DNA of 16,580 nucleotides, taken from positions 1 through 16,580 of the forward strand of contig JBGPAU010000016.1 of the NCBI GenBank assembly GCA_041480845.1, read 5' to 3'. Source of the stretch: LCIL01 sp041480845. GTDB lineage: Bacteria; Patescibacteriota; Microgenomatia; UBA8517. Positions 7,643-13,791 of this stretch are shown in pieces. The notes under the pieces are model-generated. The model was not told the DNA's origin. It saw only the letters and a program-made list of their open reading frames with translations, and made no database searches. Position numbers and translations under genes: made by a program. Numbering within the stretch: position 1 is the stretch's first letter; every line of letters begins with the position of its first letter.

Positions 7643-7645
7643 CAT

Positions 7646-9991
7646 GTGCCACGTAGTATGGATATTTTAACAATCAATTTTACCGGCATAATGTTCGCGG
7701 CAATCGCGATAGCTCTATTTATTTTTCTATTGGTTGCTTTGGGGTATGCGGTTTTTGTTTACTTTAAAAACAGAGACAGAGAGGCAAACTCGATTGACTC
7801 TGTTCTTCTTCAGGTAGCGGTTCCTAGAAACAACGAAATAAAAATAGATGTCATGGAACAGCTTTTTGCGTCGATATATTCAATGAAAAAGAGCGGTTGG
7901 AAACAAAAATTTTCGGTCCAGCCGGCGATCTCCTTTGAAATCGTAGCAAAACTTGAGGATATCCGTTTTTATGTCTGGGCTCCAAAAAAACTTAAGGATT
8001 TGATAGAAAAACAGATAAACGGTGCCTACTCGGATGCGGAAATTATTGAAGTCGATGAGTACAACGTATTCGGAAGTGAAGGTCGGGTCGCCTACAAATC
8101 TTTTCAACTGGGCAAAAGTAATTTTTACCCCTTAAAAACTTTTAAGGATTTGGCAACTGACCCTATGCTGGGAATTACCTCGGCTCTTGCCAAGATGGGC
8201 CCAGGGGAAGCGGCTGTAATTCAAGTACTTATCTCTCCGGCGGAGGGCAGTTGGCAAAAAGAGGGGAGTAAGTTTATAGGCGATACCAAAAAACAGGAGA
8301 GTGATCCGGAAAAAGCAAAGTTTTCTACTTCGGCAAAAACCCTGGAAGCGGTTGAAGGGAAAGTAAGTAAACCCGGGTTTGAAACTTCAATCCGTGTAAT
8401 TGCGGTATCGGAGAATGAAGAATCCGTCAAAAGTCATGTGGAAAATATAGGCAGCTCCCTGGCCCAATTTGCGGGGGACCTGAATAATCTTAAAAAGCGC
8501 AAAATTTATCGCAAAGCGTCTTTTATGGAAGACTTTTTGTACAGATACCAACCGATGTTTAACCTTTTTGGCAATCATGCCTCAATACTTAACTCCGAAG
8601 AGCTGGCAACAATTTTCCACTTCCCAAATAAGCAAATAACAACTCCTCATATCTTTTGGTTAAATTCAAAAACAGCTCCCGCTCCGAGCCAGATCCCGTC
8701 TGAAGGGCTTTATCTCGGGTCAAGCGCCTATAGAGGAATTAAAAGACAAGTTTACATCGGCAACGAGGACAGAATGAGACATATATACGTTATCGGAAAA
8801 ACCGGTACAGGAAAGTCAGAACTTCTTAAAAGTTTGATTCTGCAGGATATTAGAGAGGGTAAGGGACTTTGCTTTATGGATCCACACGGAGATGCAATTG
8901 AGGATATTTTGAAACTTATTCCTCCGGAACGGGCAGAGGATGTGATTTATTTCAACCCCAGCGATACCGAGCGCCCCTTGGGGCTTAATCTTCTTGAGGC
9001 CAAAACTGAAGACCAAAAGCATTTTGCGGCAACGGCTGTTATTAATATGATGTACAAGCTTTTTGATCCTTATAAAACCGGAATTGTGGGTCCGAGATTT
9101 GAACATGCGGTTCGTAATGCCATGCTTACCGCAATGTATGAACCGGGCAGTACGTTTGTGGAAATTATGAGAATTTTGACTGATGCCAGATTTGTCCAGG
9201 AGCTTCTTCCAAAGGTCCAAGACCCGATTATCAGACGTTATTGGACGGACCAGATTGCCCAGACTTCGGATTTCCACAAATCCGAGGTTTTGGATTATAT
9301 AACCTCAAAATTCGGAAGGTTTGTTACCAATAAACTCATCAGAAATATCATCGGACAGTCCCAAAGCTCGTTTGATTTGCGCCGGGTGATGGATGAGGGC
9401 AAAATTCTACTTATTAATTTGGCCAAAGGAAGTTTGGGAGAGGAAAACAGCAATTTCTTGGGCCTAATCCTTGTCCCCCGTGTACTAATGGCTGCAATGA
9501 GTAGGGTGGATGTCGATATGGACAAGCGTCGTGATTTCTATTTCTATGTTGACGAGTTTCAGAATTTTGCCACACCCGACTTTGCCGTAATCTTAAGCGA
9601 GGCCAGGAAATATAGACTCGGACTTTGCGTTGCCAACCAGTTTATCGGTCAGGTTGAAGAAGAAGTCAAAAACGCGGTATTTGGCAACGTCGGAACGATC
9701 GTTGCTTATAGAGTAGGAGTGAGTGATGCGAGTTACTTGGCTCATGAGTTTACTCCTGTTTTTGGGGAAGACGATCTCTTGAACGTCGAAAGATACCACG
9801 CTTTCATAAAAACAATAGTTAATAATGAGCCGGTGCCGCCGTTTTCTCTGGATACGACCAAGGATTTAAGTAAGATTAAGGCCATGGAGAGCCCGAGAGT
9901 TGCCGAAATTATCAAGGAAATGAGCCGGCTTAAGTATGGACGCGACGAAAAACTTGTCGAGGCGGAGATTGCCCGAAGGGCGAAGCTGTGA
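7646..9991 (+). CDS. VirD4/TraG-like membrane-anchored DNA-translocation ATPase
   Basis: Large protein of 781 residues with one N-terminal membrane segment (about 13-40), a domain of unknown function (about 45-370), then a RecA-like motor. The motor shows Walker A GKTGTGKS (384-391), a GLCFMDPHGD strand (407-416), Walker B FYFYVDEFQNF (631-641) and ANQFIGQV (663-670), as in type IV secretion coupling proteins. The start may be the GTG at 7646, with GGAGG 13 bases upstream, or the ATG at 7658. No relaxase, VirB component or pilus gene is nearby, so its substrate and partners are unknown. HerA/FtsK-like motors are an alternative, but the motifs fit VirD4/TraG better. It ends in TGA, which also forms the TGn of the next promoter. 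Confidence 0.88.
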   Translation: MPRSMDILTINFTGIMFAAIAIALFIFLLVALGYAVFVYFKNRDREANSIDSVLLQVAVPRNNEIKIDVMEQLFASIYSMKKSGWKQKFSVQPAISFEIVAKLEDIRFYVWAPKKLKDLIEKQINGAYSDAEIIEVDEYNVFGSEGRVAYKSFQLGKSNFYPLKTFKDLATDPMLGITSALAKMGPGEAAVIQVLISPAEGSWQKEGSKFIGDTKKQESDPEKAKFSTSAKTLEAVEGKVSKPGFETSIRVIAVSENEESVKSHVENIGSSLAQFAGDLNNLKKRKIYRKASFMEDFLYRYQPMFNLFGNHASILNSEELATIFHFPNKQITTPHIFWLNSKTAPAPSQIPSEGLYLGSSAYRGIKRQVYIGNEDRMRHIYVIGKTGTGKSELLKSLILQDIREGKGLCFMDPHGDAIEDILKLIPPERAEDVIYFNPSDTERPLGLNLLEAKTEDQKHFAATAVINMMYKLFDPYKTGIVGPRFEHAVRNAMLTAMYEPGSTFVEIMRILTDARFVQELLPKVQDPIIRRYWTDQIAQTSDFHKSEVLDYITSKFGRFVTNKLIRNIIGQSQSSFDLRRVMDEGKILLINLAKGSLGEENSNFLGLILVPRVLMAAMSRVDVDMDKRRDFYFYVDEFQNFATPDFAVILSEARKYRLGLCVANQFIGQVEEEVKNAVFGNVGTIVAYRVGVSDASYLAHEFTPVFGEDDLLNVERYHAFIKTIVNNEPVPPFSLDTTKDLSKIKAMESPRVAEIIKEMSRLKYGRDEKLVEAEIARRAKL

Positions 9992-9997
9992 TATTCT
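9989..9997 (+). promoter_or_regulatory. Extended -10 promoter overlapping the VirD4-like stop codon
   Basis: TGA-TATTCT (9989-9997): the TGA stop supplies the TG of an extended -10. Seven bases separate the hexamer from the ATG at 10005, so initiation would fall at or next to the start codon. This choice of start also gives the expected GYGYVG dinucleotide fold at the N-terminus. Confidence 0.5.
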
Positions 9998-10004
9998 TCA
10001 AATT

Positions 10005-10850
10005 ATGAATATCGGAGTAATAGGCTACGGATATGTAGGTCGGGCAACAGGCGAGGGATTCGGTACAAATCCGGCAAATAAAATCTTCTGGTTTGATAAA
10101 TTCAAAGAAAGTCCAAACACACTTTCGGAGGTAATCGATAAAAGCGACTTCATCTTTGTCTGCGTTCCGACGCCTATTTTTGAGGACTATTCGGGAATGG
10201 ACATGAGTATAGTTGAGGGAGTTATCGATCAGGTGGCCCCCAAAGTTTCGGGAACGGATAAAATCCTAATCATTAAATCAACTTCTCTTCCGGGAACGAC
10301 CAAAAGATTGTCCCAAAAGTACCCCGCGGTCAATTTTGTCATGAATCCGGAGTTTTTGACACAGAAAAACGCCAATGCGGATTTTCTCAGACCGTTTAGA
10401 ACTGTGATTGGTTGCGACAATCGAGACGTGGGGGATAGGGTGGCCAAGCTTTATGCAACAATTCTCCCCAAAAATCAAAAATATTTTATTACAGATACAA
10501 CAAGCGCGGAACTTTGCAAGTATATGAGTAATCTAATACTTGCCAGCAAGATTTTGCTTGCTAATGAATTCTATGATTTGGCACAAAAAACGGGTGCAAA
10601 TTATTTAGACGTTAGTTCCATTGTTGAATCTGATCCGAGAATCGGAACTTTTCTGGGGGTTCCCGGCTGGGATGGTGATAGGGGTTTTGGCCAGGCCTGT
10701 TTCCCCAAGGATATGGTTGGAATATTAGGCCTTGCCAAAAAACTTGATGTGGACATGTCCGCACTGGAAGCGGTTTGGAAAAAGAACCTCAAAATCAGGA
10801 AAAATAGGGATTGGGAAGCGCTTCCTCAGGCTTTCAAAAAAGCTAAATAA
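10005..10850 (+). CDS. Short UDP-glucose/GDP-mannose dehydrogenase family protein
   Basis: NAD-dependent sugar-nucleotide dehydrogenase homologue of 281 residues. The Rossmann motif GYGYVG is at 7-12; VCVPTP at 52-57 and NPEFL at 114-118 are family motifs, and the helix with Lys172 and Asn176 matches the active-site helix. The catalytic Cys232 lies in GFGQACFPKD. Full-length enzymes are usually 400 residues or more; the C-terminal UDP-binding domain is missing and the frame ends cleanly, so this is a short family variant rather than an obvious break. An in-frame ATG at 9936 lies inside the VirD4-like gene and is unlikely. Oxidation of a UDP- or GDP-sugar for surface glycans is probable; the substrate is not determinable here. 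Confidence 0.85.
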   Translation: MNIGVIGYGYVGRATGEGFGTNPANKIFWFDKFKESPNTLSEVIDKSDFIFVCVPTPIFEDYSGMDMSIVEGVIDQVAPKVSGTDKILIIKSTSLPGTTKRLSQKYPAVNFVMNPEFLTQKNANADFLRPFRTVIGCDNRDVGDRVAKLYATILPKNQKYFITDTTSAELCKYMSNLILASKILLANEFYDLAQKTGANYLDVSSIVESDPRIGTFLGVPGWDGDRGFGQACFPKDMVGILGLAKKLDVDMSALEAVWKKNLKIRKNRDWEALPQAFKKAK

Positions 10851-10877
10851 ATTTTTCTGTTTCTTCAAACCGATAAT

Positions 10878-10911
10878 TTAATACTTCTTTGCTCGTCCAA
10901 AGAAGTATTAA
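10878..10911. terminator. Perfect 14-bp inverted repeat after the sugar dehydrogenase gene
   Basis: TTAATACTTCTTTG (10878-10891) and its exact complement (10898-10911) flank the 6-base loop CTCGTC. The hairpin starts 27 bases after the stop codon. Neither side has a proper T run, so it is not a classical intrinsic terminator. It may stop transcription weakly, protect the mRNA 3' end, or bind a protein as DNA. Confidence 0.6.
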
Positions 10912-10923
10912 GAAGAAAAGACG

Positions 10924-11058
10924 CCACGTGGCCTTTTAGCCAGTCATTCCGTTCGCTCATTTGTACAAAAGAACTCCGGCGCGTCAAGCGCTTGTCAAAC
11001 AGCTTTTGTTCTTTAATTGAATTCGCTCACTTCATTTCAGGCCAAAAAGCCAAAGTGG
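10924..11058. repeat. Co-centred imperfect long palindrome in the intergenic gap
   Basis: Three pairs of arms share one centre near 10990. The outer arms 10924-10941 and 11040-11058 match at about 15 of 18 bases with one gap. Middle arms AAAGAAC (10968-10974) and GTTCTTT (11008-11014) are perfect. CAAGCGCTTG (10985-10994) is a perfect apical palindrome. The left outer arm also contains the palindrome GCCACGTGGC (10923-10932). The stretch could be a degraded miniature element or a structured RNA. No gene is apparent on either strand. Confidence 0.6.
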
Positions 11059-11081
11059 ATTTATGGGAACGAGGGGGAATT

Positions 11082-11090
11082 TGGTATAAT
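11082..11090 (+). promoter_or_regulatory. Extended -10 promoter for tRNA-Ile
   Basis: TGG-TATAAT at 11082-11090, 11 bases before the first base of the tRNA. No convincing -35 is seen, which suits an extended -10 promoter. Predicted initiation near 11097 leaves a 5' leader of about 5 bases for RNase P to remove. Confidence 0.7.
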
Positions 11091-11101
11091 TGCCTCAGGA
11101 T

Positions 11102-11173
11102 GGGTGCGTAGCTCAGCGGTAGAGCGCTACTCTTATAAAGTAGATGTCCATGGTTCGAATCCATGCGCACCCA
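11102..11173 (+). tRNA. tRNA-Ile with UAU anticodon
   Basis: A complete 72-base cloverleaf. The acceptor GGGTGCG pairs with CGCACCC; D stem GCTC/GAGC; anticodon stem CTACT/AGTAG; loop CTTATAA (11132-11138) with anticodon TAT at 11134-11136; T stem CATGG/CCATG with loop TTCGAAT. The discriminator is A11173, followed by CTT, so CCA is not encoded. UAU reads the isoleucine codon AUA directly. Most bacteria instead use a CAU tRNA modified to lysidine by TilS. The 3' end is 1 base from the convergent recombinase gene. Confidence 0.9.
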
Positions 11174-11174
11174 C

Positions 11175-12038
11175 TTAAAGCTCTATGAGGGTTTGCTTTT
11201 TGCCGGGTTCGGTTATTTGGGCAAGCTCCAAGTATCTTTCGGTTGTCGAAAGACGCTTATGGCCCGCTACCTGGGAAAGAAGAACAATATCAACTCCGGC
11301 CTTCAAGTTCTCAACAATAAATGTGGTTCTAAGATCGTTTACGGAATAGTTAGGAAGTTCCGCCCTTTGAACGTATCTGGCAATTGAAGCCCTGATATTT
11401 CTAACCGCGAGGGCTTTGCCGTTTTTGCTGATAAATACAAAAGGAGAATCGGCTTTTGGACGGATTGCCGTATAGGAGCTCAGCACATCTGCGGCAGGCT
11501 TATTAACAGGAACGTTTCTTTCCGGTTGTGTGGCATAAGCCTCGATTTTCATTGAATCCTTACCCACGTTGGCGGTTTTAAGGCCGGCAACCTCGGAAAT
11601 TCTAAGACCTGTTTGGAGGATAAGCTCGATAATTGCAGCAATTCGGGTGTCACTCCTGACAACATCCCTCAAAGCCCTGTATTCCATTTGGGAAAGAAAC
11701 TTGGGTAGGGTGTTTTCGATTTTAGGATGTGCAACCGAGGCGGAAACGTCGGAAGTAATGATATTCTCCGAAATCATCCATCTGAAGAAGGTTTTTACGG
11801 CATTTAGCTTCCTGCTTACCGATTTCGGGGTGTATTTGTCTGCCAATAGGGTATCGCGGAAGCTATCAAGATCATCCGGGCGGACTTGCTCCGGAAGCAC
11901 TCTTTGCCTTTTAATCAGATAGTCCACAAGCTGCTCAAGGTCGCTTCTGTAAGCCAGCACAGTCGCAGGAGAGCGCCCCTTAACCTTAAGAGATTCAATG
12001 AACTTGGGAGACAGGTTTTTGATCGGTTCTTGTGTCAT
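11175..12038 (-). CDS. Xer-like tyrosine recombinase with two substituted active-site positions
   Basis: A 287-residue protein with an N-terminal SAM-like DNA-binding domain (about 5-90) and a C-terminal tyrosine recombinase domain. Compared by spacing with E. coli XerD (R148, K172, H244, R247, H270, Y279), I see Arg145 (TGLRISEVAGL), Ala169 in place of Lys, Asn234 in place of the first His (VNDLR), Arg237, His260 (AGHKR) and nucleophile Tyr269 (TTERYLEL). Every spacing within each block matches. Two of six catalytic residues therefore differ. It may serve chromosome dimer resolution or a mobile element. The ATG at 12038 is chosen because the promoter's -10 (12057-12062) lies downstream of the alternative ATG at 12068. 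It converges on tRNA-Ile and diverges from the FtsB-like gene. Confidence 0.85.
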   Translation of the reverse strand: MTQEPIKNLSPKFIESLKVKGRSPATVLAYRSDLEQLVDYLIKRQRVLPEQVRPDDLDSFRDTLLADKYTPKSVSRKLNAVKTFFRWMISENIITSDVSASVAHPKIENTLPKFLSQMEYRALRDVVRSDTRIAAIIELILQTGLRISEVAGLKTANVGKDSMKIEAYATQPERNVPVNKPAADVLSSYTAIRPKADSPFVFISKNGKALAVRNIRASIARYVQRAELPNYSVNDLRTTFIVENLKAGVDIVLLSQVAGHKRLSTTERYLELAQITEPGKKQTLIEL

Positions 12039-12056
12039 ACTAATAATTACAGAGCA

Positions 12057-12084
12057 ATTATATCCCAAATTTTGAAGATGTCAA
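12057..12084 (-). promoter_or_regulatory. Near-consensus promoter for the Xer-like gene
   Basis: On the minus strand TTGACA (12084-12079) and TATAAT (12062-12057) have a 16-base spacer, both hexamers being perfect. Initiation near 12050 leaves about 12 bases before the ATG at 12038. It rules out the ATG at 12068, which lies within the promoter. Confidence 0.75.
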
Positions 12085-12100
12085 CGTATTACAGGATGAT

Positions 12101-12487
12101 ATGAAAAAAATGATAGAAAGCGTCAAAAATAAGGCTAAAACCCTGCTTGGGGTGGCTACGTGGGTTCTGGTACTACTTCTTTTTATCTCAACAATTAAGA
12201 ATATAGGAAGGGTAAGAAGTATTAACAATGCGGTTCAGAAAGAGAAAAACAAAGTCGAGAAGATGAAGGAAGAAAATGCCCGGCTTGAGGCACAAATTGC
12301 CCAAACCCAAGGATCTTTCTTTATTGAAAAACAGATTAGGGACAAGCTTGGCCTTGCCAAAGCGGGGGAAGCGATAGTGGTTTTGCCGGATGTTCAAATT
12401 CTTAAGAAATTAGCTCCCCAGACGCCGGTTGAAGAAAACTCTCTCCCGGACCCAAATTGGAGAAAATGGCTGAAGTTGTTTATCTGA
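12101..12487 (+). CDS. FtsB/DivIC-like septum formation initiator protein
   Basis: Single-pass membrane protein of 128 residues. A short basic cytoplasmic N-terminus precedes one membrane helix (about 15-33), then a charged coiled coil (about 36-70, VQKEKNKVEKMKEENARLEA) and the FIEKQIRDKLGLAKAGEAIVVLP segment (74-96), the characteristic FtsB/DivIC end of the coiled coil. It probably bridges FtsL-like and FtsQ/DivIB-like proteins at the division site. A C-terminal tail of about 30 residues is Pro-rich and ends in a short aromatic helix. An AGGA at 12093-12096 could serve as a weak ribosome binding site; a TATTAC -10 at 12087-12092 is also possible. Its stop is 3 bases from the convergent tRNA-Met. 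Confidence 0.82.
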   Translation: MKKMIESVKNKAKTLLGVATWVLVLLLFISTIKNIGRVRSINNAVQKEKNKVEKMKEENARLEAQIAQTQGSFFIEKQIRDKLGLAKAGEAIVVLPDVQILKKLAPQTPVEENSLPDPNWRKWLKLFI

Positions 12488-12490
12488 TTC

Positions 12491-12567
12491 TGGTGTCAGA
12501 GGCGGGAGTCGGACCCGCGACCTCGGCGTTATGAATGCCGCGCTCTTACCAACTGAGCTACCCTGAC
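12491..12567 (-). tRNA. tRNA-Met (CAU), probable elongator
   Basis: Cloverleaf on the minus strand: acceptor GTCAGGG/CTCTGAC with one G-U pair; D stem GCTC/GAGC; anticodon stem CGGCA/CGCCG with an A-C mismatch next to the loop; loop TTCATAA with anticodon CAT (12533-12531); T stem GCGGG/CCCGC. The discriminator is A (12494), and CCA is encoded (12493-12491), unlike the other two tRNAs. A G1-C72 pair and a pyrimidine-11/purine-24 D stem suit an elongator rather than an initiator. Confidence 0.85.
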
Positions 12568-12575
12568 GTAAGCGT

Positions 12576-12584
12576 ATTTTATCA
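12576..12584 (-). promoter_or_regulatory. Extended -10 promoter for tRNA-Met
   Basis: On the minus strand TGA-TAAAAT occupies 12584-12576. Initiation near 12569 would be only about 2 bases before the tRNA 5' end at 12567. It is back to back with the promoter at 12600-12608. Confidence 0.55.
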
Positions 12585-12599
12585 AATCCTGCTCTCCCG

Positions 12600-12608
12600 T
12601 GCTATAAT
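12600..12608 (+). promoter_or_regulatory. Extended -10 promoter for the second CAU tRNA
   Basis: TGC-TATAAT at 12600-12608. Initiation near 12615 gives a 5' leader of about 11 bases before the tRNA at 12626. Confidence 0.6.
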
Positions 12609-12625
12609 TCCTCTTGTTAGTTATA

Positions 12626-12695
12626 TGCGGGGTAGTGTACGGCTGCACGTGAGGCTCATAATCTCGCAGGCTGGGTTCAACTCCCAGCCCCGCAA
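12626..12695 (+). tRNA. Second CAU-anticodon tRNA, probable initiator tRNA (fMet)
   Basis: A 70-base cloverleaf: acceptor TGCGGGG/CCCCGCA, D stem GTG(T)/(G)CAC, anticodon stem TGAGG/TCTCG, loop CTCATAA (12655-12661), T stem CTGGG/CCCAG with loop TTCAACT, discriminator A12695, no encoded CCA. Apart from base 1, the acceptor sequence equals that of E. coli tRNA-fMet; base pair 1-72 is a weak U-A rather than the C-A mismatch. Pairs 29-41, 30-40 and 31-39 are A-U, G-C and G-U instead of three G-C pairs. The T11-A24 pair is elongator-like, so tRNA-Ile2 or a second elongator remains possible. Confidence 0.7.
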
Positions 12696-12704
12696 CAAGG
12701 AATG

Positions 12705-12730
12705 AAATCCGCCTTTTTGGCGGATTTTTT
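12705..12730 (+). terminator. Intrinsic terminator after the second CAU tRNA
   Basis: AAATCCGCC (12705-12713), loop TTTTT, and GGCGGATTT (12719-12727) form a perfect 9-bp stem running into a T tract ending at 12730. It separates the tRNA from trpS, whose promoter begins at the last T. Confidence 0.88.
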
Positions 12731-12738
12731 GTTAGAAT
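12730..12738 (+). promoter_or_regulatory. Extended -10 promoter for trpS
   Basis: TGT-TAGAAT at 12730-12738, with exactly 6 bases before the ATG at 12745. Initiation would fall on the A of the start codon, a clear leaderless arrangement. Confidence 0.6.
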
Positions 12739-12744
12739 ATAGAT

Positions 12745-13749
12745 ATGGGAAGAAAACGAGTATTTTCCGGTACAAGGGCAACGGGCAGGCTCCACCTGGG
12801 TAATTATCTGGGTGCGGTTAAGGGATATTTGGAATTAGCCGGCAGTCCTGAATATGAGACCATTTTTATGGTTATGGATTTGCATGCCATAACCACTCCA
12901 TTTGATAAGGAAAAACTGGCCGAGGATACAAAAGACGTGGTCATGGACTATCTTGCTTGTGGTCTTGATCCGGAAAAATCTATTATTACTGCTCAGTCAC
13001 TGGTTCCTGAACATGCGTACCTGGCCCACCTCCTTTCGGCAGAAATATCGGTCGCCAGGATGCAGCACCTGCCGACTTTCAAGGAAAAGGTGACTCAACA
13101 TCCCGGTAATGTGACTATGGCGCTTCTTAATTATCCCGTTCTCATGGCGGCGGATATTCTGGTTTATAAAGCAAGTCTCGTTCCTGTCGGGATTGATCAG
13201 GAACCACATTTGGAGGTTGCACGCGAAATTGCCAGGAAAATGAACCAGAAATACGGCACCGATTTTCCGGAGCCCAAAAGATTTGCGACAAAAGGGGAAT
13301 ACGTGCCTTCTTTAACAGGGGAGGGGAAGATGAGCAAGAGCGTGGAGGGGAGTTATATAAACCTAACAGATGATTTGAAAACAATAAAAACTAAAATAGC
13401 TAAAATACCTACGGATAAAGGAATGGGGGATTTGGATCAGAACTTCGAGCCTACAAGGGACGGACCCTTGTTTGGAGTAATTTCTTTAGTCAGGTTGTTC
13501 CAGGGAGACGAAAAAGCTGACGAGTATAAGAGACAATATGTTTCTACAGGAATAAGATACGGCAATCTCAAGGAGGAACTCGCCGAGGCCATTTATAAAG
13601 AATTGAAGCCGATTCAGGAACAGAGGAAAATTTACGAAAACGATCCATCCTTGGTTGACAAGATCATCAAAATAGGAGCTGAAAGGGCCGGGAAAATAGC
13701 GGGAGAAACAATAAAAGAGGTTAAAGAGAAGATGGGTTTTATCGCATAG
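12745..13749 (+). CDS. trpS: Tryptophan--tRNA ligase
   Basis: Class I aminoacyl-tRNA synthetase that charges tRNA-Trp; cytoplasmic, essential. The 334-residue length is typical. The HIGH motif appears as HLGNY (17-21), preceded by FSGTRATGRL; the tryptophan pocket segment NYPVLMAADILVYKASLVPVGIDQEPHLE (129-157) carries the conserved Asp and Gln; KMSKS is intact at 195-199. The start at 12745 gives the normal N-terminus close to the first strand. No leader peptide or T-box is present. It is followed after 9 bases by a hairpin and then the CsaA-like gene. Confidence 0.97.
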   Translation: MGRKRVFSGTRATGRLHLGNYLGAVKGYLELAGSPEYETIFMVMDLHAITTPFDKEKLAEDTKDVVMDYLACGLDPEKSIITAQSLVPEHAYLAHLLSAEISVARMQHLPTFKEKVTQHPGNVTMALLNYPVLMAADILVYKASLVPVGIDQEPHLEVAREIARKMNQKYGTDFPEPKRFATKGEYVPSLTGEGKMSKSVEGSYINLTDDLKTIKTKIAKIPTDKGMGDLDQNFEPTRDGPLFGVISLVRLFQGDEKADEYKRQYVSTGIRYGNLKEELAEAIYKELKPIQEQRKIYENDPSLVDKIIKIGAERAGKIAGETIKEVKEKMGFIA

Positions 13750-13758
13750 CGAAAAAAT

Positions 13759-13778
13759 CAGTGGCGAATAAGCCACTG
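13759..13778 (+). terminator. Hairpin between trpS and the CsaA-like gene
   Basis: CAGTGGC (13759-13765) and GCCACTG (13772-13778) form a perfect 7-bp stem around the loop GAATAA. An A run lies before it and a loose T-rich stretch after it, so it could be a weak terminator in either direction. It ends 13 bases before the next ATG, and the GGAG at its 3' edge (13778-13781) could serve as a ribosome binding site. Confidence 0.55.
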
Positions 13779-13791
13779 GAGTTTATTTGAC

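Noticed and set aside
9989..10010. Read-through of TGA as an amino-acid codon (alternative code of some Candidate Phyla)
   Set aside because: TGA ends the VirD4-like and FtsB-like proteins at sensible lengths, and no recognised gene contains an internal TGA, so the standard code fits.
11102..12038. Integrated mobile element anchored at tRNA-Ile by the adjacent tyrosine recombinase
   Set aside because: The recombinase ends 1 base from the tRNA 3' end, a classic integration layout, but I see no second copy of the tRNA 3' sequence in the window, and the neighbours are housekeeping genes. A direct-repeat search over the wider genome would decide it.
1554..12575. Shared 11-mer GACGTAAGCGT at 1554-1564 and 12565-12575
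   Set aside because: Matches of this length are expected by chance in a window this size, and the flanks are unrelated.
12529..12795. Open frame of 88 codons on the minus strand
   Set aside because: It runs through both CAU tRNA genes, the terminator and the start of trpS; it is a shadow of structured RNA genes.
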